NCBI GenBank assembly: GCA_964035575.1
Contig: OZ037852.1
Location: forward strand, 1,054,001-1,118,000
Reading direction: 5' to 3'
DNA from: Rhynchopus sp. YZ270_cl-10
Lineage: Eukaryota > Euglenozoa > Diplonemea > Diplonemida > Diplonemidae
Length of the DNA: 64,000 bases
Made by a program: the position numbers and the translations under genes. This document shows positions 1-8,755 of this stretch, piece by piece; positions within the stretch are counted from its first letter, which is position 1, and every line of letters starts with the position of its first letter. The notes beneath the pieces are model-generated. The model did not search any database and was not told where the DNA came from. It worked only from the letters and a program-made list of their open reading frames with translations.

Positions 1-493
1 AGGGGGCAAAAAAAGCCCGCGGGAAGAATAGATAGCGGTAACGGTCGACTCATTAATCTGTCAGCCTTTTTTTCCCTCATCGAAGATAGCCCTCCCTCCT
101 CGATTCGTTCGAAAAGAGAGAAAAGAATGGTAATGCGGCAGACATCTGTACAACCAGTCTGATGTTTTTTTTTTTATCTAAAAAAAAAAAACTGCAGACT
201 AGCGTTCGGACTGTGCCACGAGGGAAAGGGAAAAACTGCCACTCCCTGACCATCGCAGTGGGGAACCCCCTGTTTCGGGTGTACATCAGCATTTGAATGC
301 ATAAATAAAAAGCTACTTTCGAGAGTTGAGGACGATGTGCGTCTATATATTTTAAGTAGCCTTCGGGCAACATTGAGTACAGATCCTGCCATAGCAGACG
401 ATTGTTGACACAAAAAAAAAGCAAATATGGATCCCTGTGTGCATCGCAACAGCAGGGATGTTTTTTTTCTAGATATCGTGTGTTATTATTTTT
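1..493. other. Left edge, no gene recognised
   Basis: Short overlapping open frames on both strands but none with a recognisable domain or convincing start. The sequence is interrupted by A and T runs. A segment near 372-415 (CATTGAGTACAGA followed by a GTTGACACAAA-like stretch) recurs in the same orientation near 3329-3392, on the other side of the foldback element, so it is a dispersed repeat. Confidence 0.5.
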
Positions 494-2728
494 AGAGAAA
501 AGTTCGATTTCGGCCTCGAAAATTACCGTGACACCGATTTGTCACGGAATTTTGTCACGGAATTTTTTTGAAAGATTCGATTTCGTGACAAAAAAAAATC
601 GATTTCGTGACAAACCAATTTTTTCATTGACACACAAAATTCGATTTCGTGACAAACCGATTTTTTCATTGACAAAAAAAAATTCGATTTCGTGACAAAT
701 CCAAAAATTCAGTGACAAAAAAATGTCAATGAAAAAATGGATTTTGTCAAGGAAACCGAACTTTTTGTCACGGAAAAAGTCGTGACAGAAATGGATTTTG
801 TCAAGGAAACCAAACTTTTTGTCACGGAAAAAGTCGTGACAGGGCACTGGGTACTGGGTACACTGGATACAAGGATAAAAGTCGTGAAAGAGCAACCACA
901 GCTCCACATGACAAACACAAAAGTGTCCAGTCACGTGGGGCATGCATGCACTGAGGAGATAATGATCCAACAATTTACAAGAAAGATTACTTAACCTACT
1001 GCTGGAAATTGCCAGGTCGTAGTAACACACAAAGTGTGCCTCCGTTCGGGAAGACCGGATATTCTAGAGACCAAAAAGGCCTCAAGAATATCTTCCGGTA
1101 GTCAAGGTATAACCGAATGAACGGCCCAAGACCCCCGTGGAGAAGTTAAATGTGTAATGCTATCAGGTAGAAACTGCGAACACTGTCTTACCCTCCTCAA
1201 TGCATGGTGGAAGATGTCTTTACAACAAATATCCTGTACCCAGGTACCAGGTTCCCAGACCCACGTAGTACCACGTCGCAGTACTACGCAAAATTTACCA
1301 CCAGACCCTGTCTTCGTGCACCTTAAGTACAACGCCGCAGACAGGCCAAACATGCGTTGGACTCAGAGGAATGCCTGCTGTGCAGTGTATCAAACATGAG
1401 AACCAACTCCCAGCAACAAGGGGCGCCTTTTGGCGGGCGTTGTTGAGGGTGTTTGGGGTGCAAAGTTTTCCACAATTTTGATGCGCGGGTACAGAAGTGT
1501 TATCTTGTTCTTTCATCTCTAGGAAATGTAAATGTCAATCGCGTTTAACTACCACTAGGGCTTGTTCAGTGAACCCACAAGGGGTCGAAGGGGGTTGGTT
1601 ATCCCGTATCTATCAAAGGTTGTGTCGACCAGGCTAAACCACTATGTTACGCTGTACGTTGTTAAATCCGAAGAAATAACACTTTAGCAGCCGCAGGAAG
1701 TTTGCTAAAAAGAGTGCCTCACGCTACACAAACCACCACCCGCGATTGACTTAGATGTTATAACAAAGAGAATTCAGAACAAAACAACACCCTGCCCCAT
1801 ACACACTAAATTGTCATGCTTCGAGAGCATGCCTGGGCCAAAATTACTATGACGAAAAGGCAACAAGACCACCCACAAGGAGTGTGAATTGTGCACTGGT
1901 TTTCTGGGGGAACAAACAATATTTTCTTGTGTCTAGTCCTCCGGAAGCAGAGGACAGACTTTCCGGAAGGTTTCCAAAGTCGAATTTCTTGCACTAGCTA
2001 TGCTCCCTGGTTAATGGCTATAGCAGTGACTGACAAAGTGTTCCCACCCCCCTTTCCACCACCATAATAACCGAACTCTGCTTATCAAACCACAATCTGA
2101 ATCTGCTTCCGTCGCATGCGCTGGTGGATTCGATCTGTTTTGGTGTGTGTAATGGAATGTATGGGTGAGGGTTGGGGTATTAGGTATAGAAACTTGCGCA
2201 CCCATTAATTTTTTACCGAATGAAAATGAAATCTGCAATGAGTGTCTGCTGCATATCATTTAGTGGGGCTGGCCTCTGGCCAGAGGCGTGCAAGCCTGAC
2301 CGTGTTCGCGATATACTAAGTCTTGCATAATCATAAAGTTATCATACCTTGTGTCTTCAGTCTCTGCCCTTAGGTTTCTAGACAGCTCAAGAATGGCCTC
2401 TTTTGTGTTTGTCAAGTGGCTGTCTGGTCACTTTTCAGTGACTGGCGGGTTGGCTGTCACGACTTTTTCCTTGACAAAATCCATTTTTTTCAATGACATT
2501 TTTTTGTCAATGAAAAAATGGATTTGTCACGAAATCGAATTTTTTTTTGTCAATGAAAAAAGTCATTTGTCACTAAATTGAATTTTGTGTGTCAATGAAA
2601 AAATCGGCTTGTCACGAAATCGAACTTTTTTTGTCACGAAATCGAATCTTTCAAAAAAATTCCGTGACAAAGTACCGTGACAAATCGGTGTCACGGGTAT
2701 TTTCGAGGCCGAAATCGAACTTTTCTCT
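494..2728. mobile_element. 2.2-kb foldback DNA element with long TIRs
   Basis: About 494-840 and 2456-2728 are inverted copies of each other, with outer ends AGAGAAAAGTTCGATTTCGG. A possible 7-bp target duplication TATTTTT lies at 487-493 and 2729-2735, though its AT richness weakens it. Inside each arm the motif TTCGATTTCGTGACAAA alternates several times with TTTTTTCATTGACA, an array of subterminal repeats like the transposase-binding arrays of some foldback and hAT-type elements. The 1.6-kb centre has no long open frame, so the element is probably non-autonomous. Superfamily not assigned. Confidence 0.75.
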
Positions 2729-3470
2729 TATTTTTATAAAAAAGATAAACACCGTTCATTTGTCATGTTCTTTCCTCGGTGGTGAAAAAAAGAGGGGGTA
2801 TGATGCACCACACATTTTACTATTCATATCGTACGTTTTCTTTCTCCCCTTCTTGTTTTTTTTTTTTTTTTTTGGTGTAAAGTGATTGTCGACAAACTGC
2901 AGTACACAGAATCAATAGGGAAGGCGTTCCAGGCAGGTGCGCGTGCAAATAACGTTCAATCCACCTATTTGGTACGTTAGGTACTCGTGTAATAAAAAGA
3001 AGGACAAAAGGATGTTGTACCATCTCAGTAGGTGTTTCTACAGGGCACTCAAAAAAAAAGAAACTAGACTCAAAATGTTGGACGGCAAAACATAACAAAG
3101 TATTGTGGTAGTACATCCGGGTGACTACACAAAATGCGAACGATTTTGCAAAAAAGCTGCAGTATACCAAAAAAAAAAAAAATTCCCAAAAAAAGAAAAA
3201 TTCTGATTCGTTCATTCGTTACTCTCCGTTCATTTTCCTTTTTTTCTTCCTGTACCAATCTTCCCAACTTGTAGTTGTGGCGGGAATTGATCTAACAAAT
3301 TAAATAGCAATACCAAAAGTGTTCAGCGAAACATTGAGTACAGACCCTAATCACCCACCTCGGTGGGTACTTGGGTGATCGTCGACACAAACAAAAGTGA
3401 TCTCCTTCCCTCCTTTTGCCCCTCTCCCTAATTTTTAGGCACATTTTTGTACCTCAGTATTCGTATCACA
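2729..3470. other. Intergenic, low-complexity
   Basis: T-rich and A-rich tracts; no credible gene. A short inverted repeat (ATCACCCACC with GGTGGG and GGGTGAT) lies near 3348-3378. Confidence 0.5.
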
Positions 3471-3473
3471 TAT

Positions 3474-3500
3474 AAGCCTCAAACACTTTCCTCCTGACAG
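3474..3500 (+). promoter_or_regulatory. Predicted trans-splice acceptor
   Basis: Pyrimidine-rich stretch ending in CCTCCTGACAG, 22 bases upstream of the ATG at 3523. No spliced-leader gene is in view, so an ordinary 5'UTR intron acceptor cannot be excluded. Confidence 0.5.
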
Positions 3501-3522
3501 GTTTTCCTTTACCCCTTTCACC

Positions 3523-5451
3523 ATGCTGTCGCTGCTATTGACGGCAGTGTTGTTGGGTGAGGTGAACGCTACCAACCCCCCTTTTACACCCACCCCCGCG
3601 ACTTCGTTCGTCCGCGTCACTGGTGATGATGCTGTGTCTGATATCTTTCTAATTAAAGCGTTGGTGCCACTTGCAAGCGTCGATGCTGGAGCTGCATCTC
3701 GGGCAATTGCCTCTGTGCTTCCGGTACCAGAGCTTGCTGTTAGCATCGTGGGGATAAACACAAGAACGACAGACACAGCGGTGATTGCAGTCCGTTTCCA
3801 CTCTATTGCCGAAGTCTCTCCAGGAGGTGTCTTTGTGCGAACCGTTATCACCGCAACCAAGGCGTCTCTTGCCTTTGTGATCAGCTCTTCTTCGACAGAG
3901 GACGGCAGTCTGTCGAGCCTTCTCAACCTTGACCCGAACGACGGTTTTGTGGTTTGCGAGCTTGGCACTGAAGATGGCATGTCATGCCTGCAAGCCGGCC
4001 CTACCTGCGGTATAACATCAGAACCGGAGGGGGTTGCGCTTATCATTGCATGCTCTTGTTTGTTGTGCGTTCTGTTGTGGTTGACGGTGCTGCTGTCTAC
4101 AGGGCGGTTGGTGCCTTCGAATGGAAGGTCGTCGCCGTTTTGGACGTTGTGCTGTTGTATGGGGGAGGAGGGGGAGAGGGTGCCTTCTGGGGGCGGGTCG
4201 CATTCTTCACGGTCGGGGAGTAGACAGGAGGTGCAGGGTGTGTTGCATTCGCACCCACCACCGCCGCAGCCTCAGGTGAAGGAGGAGGGGCTTGCGTTTT
4301 CCTCTAATGGGGTAGACAGCGCAGCACCGTCCACAGAGGTCGCAAAGCAGCGCAAACGGTCGCGCAGCAGAAAGTCCGCACCCCCGACAGCAGCGGATGC
4401 GCCAAGCAGGGCAGAGTCGATGCCGGACCACCCACCCCCGCCTCCCCCCGCACATCCCTCACATCCCGCACAGCACACAGAGCTTGCTCCGGTGGTGGTG
4501 CGTCCAGAGGCGGAAGGGGGCGTGCCTTCCTCCCCTGCGGAGTTCCAAAGAGATACAAAGAGTGCCGCGCCACCAGGTGATGTGGTTCGTGGAAGGAGAA
4601 CTCCTCCTGCGGTTGTTGCTGTCGCGCCGCCGGAGGTGAGGGGGACTGCAAAACTGATGCAAAAGATTGAGAAGGAGCCGCATCAGCAGCAGCAACATCA
4701 ACAACATCAACAACACCAATATCAGCAACAACAACAGCCGCAACTTATGGACACAACCCCGCCTTCTTCGAAGCGGGACGAACCGCCTTCGTATCTTCGT
4801 GCAAGACGTGATGTTTCATATGTTCCCGACCGGCATATCACTCATGGCTTGATGATGGACAGCCCTGCAGATGTCTCAGGCGACGCAAGAGACCTCCATT
4901 TCAGCGACGGAGAAGAGCACAACAGATACCCACAACAGCCATTCCAGCCGCGTGGGCATGGGACACACAGAGAGCAGGACGTTGAGACGACGGAGTCGCC
5001 GGAGCAGCACCAGAGGCATCCCCTGGCAGAGCGCAACCCAAATGAGGGGTGGGAGCACAGACGTGGCGGGAAGCGGCGTGAAGCTGAAGAAGTCAGAGAG
5101 GAATCGGTGCCACCGTATTTCGATGAGCATGAGAGGCGTGCGCACAGAGGCGGTGGAGGTGGAGGTGGAGGTGGAGGTGGCAACAGGGGCTATGACAAGC
5201 CAGAGTACTACCCACAAGAGGTGTCCCCACAGGGTTACAGAGATGATAGACGTGATCAGAGACATCACCAACACCAAGACCACCACCACCACCACCACCA
5301 GCAACAGCAGCCAGACGATGAGTACACAGAGGAAAGCACCCCTGCCCGGTACGGAGGACAGCACGGAGGAGGCGGAGGTGGAGGTGGTCCACACCACTCA
5401 CAGTACCACGAAGCAGAGCAGAGGTCCTATGTCAGACGATACGATATGTGA
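3523..5451 (+). CDS. Putative secreted-pathway single-pass membrane protein with low-complexity tail
   Basis: 642 residues, family not recognised. The N-terminus (MLSLLLTAVLLGEVNA) reads as a signal peptide. Residues about 20-165 form a compact extracytoplasmic part rich in Val, Ile and Ser with a few cysteines near its end. Residues about 171-192 (starting VALIIACSCLLCVLLW) are a strong transmembrane segment followed by a Cys triplet suited to acylation. The remaining 440 residues are disordered: proline runs, a Gln/His run near nt 4680-4740, a glycine run near 5150-5180 and a His/Gln stretch near 5275-5310. A type I topology with a long cytoplasmic tail is the simplest reading. The start is the first ATG after the predicted acceptor. 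No intron signals interrupt it. Its role is unknown; a surface receptor or adaptor is possible but unproven. Confidence 0.8.
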   Translation: MLSLLLTAVLLGEVNATNPPFTPTPATSFVRVTGDDAVSDIFLIKALVPLASVDAGAASRAIASVLPVPELAVSIVGINTRTTDTAVIAVRFHSIAEVSPGGVFVRTVITATKASLAFVISSSSTEDGSLSSLLNLDPNDGFVVCELGTEDGMSCLQAGPTCGITSEPEGVALIIACSCLLCVLLWLTVLLSTGRLVPSNGRSSPFWTLCCCMGEEGERVPSGGGSHSSRSGSRQEVQGVLHSHPPPPQPQVKEEGLAFSSNGVDSAAPSTEVAKQRKRSRSRKSAPPTAADAPSRAESMPDHPPPPPPAHPSHPAQHTELAPVVVRPEAEGGVPSSPAEFQRDTKSAAPPGDVVRGRRTPPAVVAVAPPEVRGTAKLMQKIEKEPHQQQQHQQHQQHQYQQQQQPQLMDTTPPSSKRDEPPSYLRARRDVSYVPDRHITHGLMMDSPADVSGDARDLHFSDGEEHNRYPQQPFQPRGHGTHREQDVETTESPEQHQRHPLAERNPNEGWEHRRGGKRREAEEVREESVPPYFDEHERRAHRGGGGGGGGGGGNRGYDKPEYYPQEVSPQGYRDDRRDQRHHQHQDHHHHHHQQQQPDDEYTEESTPARYGGQHGGGGGGGGPHHSQYHEAEQRSYVRRYDM

Positions 5452-5501
5452 GAGAACGTTTTAGATGTTGCTTTTTTTTGAATTTTTTTGATGGGATGAG
5501 G

Positions 5502-5533
<32 letters not shown>

Positions 5534-5871
5534 AATTAATAGTGGGTGGTGGTGATTTGTGGAAAAATAGAAGTGTTTTTTAATAAAGTTGATCAACAAC
5601 AAACAAAAAAAGCACGTAGTGCAAGAATATTCCCTCAGGATGCTGCACGATCGTTTCCCCTTGATTATTCAAAATAAAAACAACAAAACAAAAACAAAAA
5701 AAAGTACAGGAAAAATAAAAAAGAACAAAATAACCGGGTTTTTACCTGACTCTTTAGAGTCTTTCTTTTTTTTTTAGATCACAACCTTTTAGAAATATAC
5801 TATTTTTCGTGACCCCTCTTAGAGCCATTTTTTTTAGATGTTTGTCCCTACCCCCCTCTTCGTTCCTCACA
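5452..5871. other. Intergenic with GA microsatellite
   Basis: 3' flank of the membrane-protein gene. A (GA)n tract lies at about 5506-5533, followed by A-rich and T-rich sequence. No gene seen. Confidence 0.55.
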
Positions 5872-6180
5872 CACGACGCTTCATGTCAGCATGACAGGTT
5901 AGAATGACGTGCAAAATGTCACTTTTCTGGCACGTCATAATGACATGTAACTGACATGTGGTTCGTGTTGGTACGTGTCATTCCCTGTACAGAACACACA
6001 CTTTCCATGGTTTTGTTGTTCTAACCCCCCAAGGCCCTCTCCTCGGGAATAGGTGAGCCTCAGCAAACCTTAGAAAAGTACGCCACGTACCAACACGCAC
6101 CGCATGTCACGATGACATGTGTACATGTCATCGTTTTTACCATGTCATTCTGACATGTCACGCTGACATGCGGCATCGTG
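5872..6180. mobile_element. Foldback/MITE-like element, about 105-bp imperfect TIRs
   Basis: The left arm (from CACGACGC, 5872) and right arm (to GCATCGTG, 6180) are imperfect inverted copies of about 105 bp, both ending inward at GTGTTGGTACGTG or its complement. Both arms repeat ACATGTCA/TGACATGT. The central 100 bp is unique and has no ORF. A target duplication could not be fixed. Confidence 0.65.
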
Positions 6181-6640
6181 CACACCCCCAGTTGTAACTG
6201 TGGCAACCTTTTTGTGGTTTTGGCTATTTCTTTTTTGAAATCTGATTTATCTTTTTTCTACTATTTTTGTATTGTTGAATCCTCCGGCCTCACAGTAAGG
6301 GGAGGGTGCACAACAGTAACAATACACTTCTTCCAAAAAATGAAAAAAAATAACGTGGAGTCCAAACTTATAATTGGCAGATTTCGGGATTTTCACCCGC
6401 CTAGAAAAATCCCTGAAGCCATATCTTACCATTGAGTTGATTTTGGTCAAAAACCAAGAAACCTCCTTTTCTCCTTCCCGCCCTCCCCTTCTCACCCCAT
6501 TCCCAGTTGTTTAGATGACACCAAAAAAAGGGGGATTCACCTTCCATTTTTTCATTATTATTCCCCAACAAAAAAAACCCCACCTCCCAACCTTGAAAAC
6601 CTCCCCCCTTTTTTTTCTCTCAAACGCCACAACGCCACAA
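6181..6640. other. Intergenic
   Basis: AT-rich with poly-pyrimidine stretches leading into the acceptor of the next gene; no gene recognised. Confidence 0.5.
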
Positions 6641-6646
6641 CCTCAG
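6604..6646 (+). promoter_or_regulatory. Predicted trans-splice acceptor
   Basis: T-rich/C-rich tract then CCTCAG at 6641-6646, 29 bases before the ATG at 6676. Confidence 0.5.
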
Positions 6647-6675
6647 ATCCTTTTTCCTATACACCTTCTTTTAAA

Positions 6676-7761
6676 ATGAAGCGCACACGCAGCGACGACA
6701 TCAACGGCGACGAAGCTAAGAAGGAGGCGAGGACCACAACACCCGACACCTCTTCTCCTCCTCCTCCTCCTCCTCCCACCACCATCCGCGACCCCTCTAC
6801 GTCACCCCCATCCCTCTCGCAGGAGGAAGCCAAGGCGGACCTCATGCTGCAGTGTGCACACCCTGCTGTGTTCCTCCAAACCGGTGCAGGCAGGGAGCTG
6901 CACATTGCACAGCACGACATGGAGAAGGCCATGGACGTCGTAGCCTCCTGTTCATCCCGTGCCCCCACCGCAGTATACCTCCACGCATGCGGAGGGAAGA
7001 AGATCCGTATACCGTCTGCCAATCTCGAAAGAGCGCAAAGCACGTTGCAACGTCTGGCCTCTCGGGATACTGCGCGGGCTGCCTTCGTGGGATTGCCTAC
7101 TCCAAAAAAGGCGAAAAAAGCGGAGGGAGATATTTGCTTTGCAAGGTTTGGGTTTATAGATGGGCCTGCACACGATTTGGTTGATGAGGAGGAGAGAGAG
7201 AATGAGAGTGCCGTCGGCGCCTTTCTCACAACCGCCGCAGGGGTGCCAATGAAAACGCCTACCCCATCAGAGGCAAAGCGGGCGAACCGGATTCTTGCAA
7301 AAGACAAAAAAGCTCCAGTAGTATCGCTATCTCAAGGGTCTGATATGAGTTATGTTCGTCTAGGCATCTCACCATATGACGCTGAGGAAGAAGAAGAAAG
7401 CGAAGAAGAGGAATGGGATGTGAAACCCGAAGGGGCTGGCTTCATGAAAGCCTCAGGGGTCACGCAGGGCGACGTGAACGACGCGAAAAAGGAGAAAAGG
7501 GCGAAGGCTCAGCTGCTTGTCTCACATTGTTCCCAAGGGTCGGATGCGTGCCTCCTTGAGTTTGAGAAGGAGGAGAAGTCAATCGAAGGAGAAGCGGATG
7601 CCTGCTTTGTGCGCTTAGGGATTGCAAAGGAATCCTGCCCCCTAGCGGGTGACCGTGACGCCCCCCGTGAGATGTCAGAGCACAACGAAGAGGTTTCCAA
7701 ACCAAAACCCACTGCACAGTGCTACCTGAATATGGGAATAACCCAGGAGGAAGGGGCGTAA
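6676..7761 (+). CDS. Small BRC-motif protein, putative RAD51-binding
   Basis: 361 residues. Basic start (MKRTRSDD), then a Pro-rich linker. Four segments fit the core of the BRC repeat of BRCA2 (F/L-x-T/A-x-x-G-R/K, hydrophobic, then an amphipathic helix ending KA): residues about 65-90 (LQTGAGRELHIAQHDMEKA), 99-125 (LHACGGKKIRIPSANLERA), 182-208 (LTTAAGVPMK...EAKRA) and, weaker, 254-281. None carries the LFDE half that completes a canonical BRC unit. Instead a second short motif recurs between or after them: CFARFGF (154), SYVRLGI (225), CFVRLGI (310), CYLNMGI (349). An acidic run lies at 236-247. The gene sits about 1 kb upstream of BRCA2 on the same strand. BRC motifs bind RAD51, so a RAD51 regulator is the natural inference. 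The match is by eye and the family is unnamed. Confidence 0.75.
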   Translation: MKRTRSDDINGDEAKKEARTTTPDTSSPPPPPPPTTIRDPSTSPPSLSQEEAKADLMLQCAHPAVFLQTGAGRELHIAQHDMEKAMDVVASCSSRAPTAVYLHACGGKKIRIPSANLERAQSTLQRLASRDTARAAFVGLPTPKKAKKAEGDICFARFGFIDGPAHDLVDEEERENESAVGAFLTTAAGVPMKTPTPSEAKRANRILAKDKKAPVVSLSQGSDMSYVRLGISPYDAEEEEESEEEEWDVKPEGAGFMKASGVTQGDVNDAKKEKRAKAQLLVSHCSQGSDACLLEFEKEEKSIEGEADACFVRLGIAKESCPLAGDRDAPREMSEHNEEVSKPKPTAQCYLNMGITQEEGA

Positions 7762-8580
7762 AATAAATGGAGAAAAGGGCGGGGGAGAATTTTTTTTTTA
7801 CCTCAGGGCATAGCTTTCTGGGGAGGGATTTTTTTTTTTTCATTGCATGAGCTCGACTGAGATGTGTTTTTAGCACGTTTCAACTACTCTTTTGTTTTTT
7901 TTAAGGTGACTAAGCACGAGAGGCTTAGGATCATCTTATAAACTTTTCTTTGTTTTACGTTCTTCATGTTGTGTGTGTATTTCAAATAGTCCTAGCCAAA
8001 AAAAATACCCCTCGTTGCATTGTTAGTTGTCCTGCATTATCGTGTTATTGTACACGCATTTCCATTTTATTATTTTTTCCTTTTTTGGCAGATGATTGAG
8101 TACGAGAGGCTTAGGGTAATGCCAAGTTTTCCAATGTGCGCACATGAAGCACATTCATCTTTCAAAATTTCTTTTTTTATGAAGCTACAACGTTCTACCT
8201 CACAAGGCTCTTTTTTCTTTTTGTGTTTTCCCCCTCCCTGAATTTCTAAACGGAAAAAAATTGAAAGATACACACCTCTAGTATTTGCTATCTCACGTGA
8301 TCATTTCTTTATCCCTCCTCCCCCCCGCTCCCCCCCTCCCAAGCTTCCATACAACTATATTTAACTTTGCGGTGGGTTGCAAATCCCCTCACCACGCTTG
8401 CAAATTGATTGCCATGCGTATCTCTTTTACCTATCTTTTGTGCTTTCATCCAGGTGGCATTGTACGGTGGGTCAGCGGGAGGTGCCTGCATTACTAACTC
8501 CACCTTGATTATGATCTCCCAAGGAGTGTCAGTACCTGCTGTTTCAAAGGCATTTATACAACTTTATTATTTATCTTTCT
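7762..8580. other. Intergenic with dispersed repeat modules
   Basis: No gene. It carries a GCACGTTTCAACTACTC repeat near 7851-7893 (also near 22258 and 37201), a copy of the GTGACTAAGCACGAG module at 7906-7950, a decayed one near 8091-8130, and a GGAGGTGCCTGCATTA module near 8450-8505, all of which recur inside introns elsewhere in the window. Confidence 0.6.
7906..7950 (+). repeat. GTGACTAAG module, copy 1
   Basis: About 45 bp: GTGACTAAGCACGAGAGG, then CTTAGGATCATC and a TATAAACTTTTCTT tail. CTAAG and CTTAG form a short inverted repeat. Shared almost exactly with the copies at 30983 and 37716. Confidence 0.85.
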
Positions 8581-8585
8581 ACAAT

Positions 8586-8685
8586 TGAGGTGATCCAGCG
8601 CACACTTTTCCACACGTTTTCACACCGTGAAAACGTGTGAAACCATGTGAAAATGTGTGAAAAAGCGTGAGACTGGATCACCTCA
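8586..8685. mobile_element. 100-bp MITE with 5-bp target duplication
   Basis: Near-palindromic: TGAGGTGATCCAG at the left end is exactly complementary to CTGGATCACCTCA at the right end, and the interior is a further imperfect hairpin of ACACGTTTTCACA-type sequence. Direct repeats ACAAT lie at 8581-8585 and 8686-8690, a clean 5-bp target duplication. It sits 55 bp upstream of the predicted BRCA2 trans-splice acceptor. Confidence 0.8.
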
Positions 8686-8696
8686 ACAATATCATT

Positions 8697-8741
8697 TTTA
8701 CCCCCCTCCCCATTCCTCTACTTATCCCCCCAAACTCTTAG
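8697..8741 (+). promoter_or_regulatory. Predicted trans-splice acceptor of BRCA2
   Basis: Pyrimidine tract (TTTTTACCCCCCTCCCC and onward) ending CTCTTAG at 8741, 14 bases before the ATG at 8756. It decides the start: the in-frame upstream ATG at 8657 lies before the acceptor and partly within the MITE. Confidence 0.6.
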
Positions 8742-8755
8742 GGACGGCACCCAAT

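Noticed and set aside
8657-8755. Upstream in-frame ATG extending BRCA2 by 33 codons
   Set aside because: It lies partly in the MITE and before the pyrimidine tract and AG at 8741; residues are low-complexity Pro/His.
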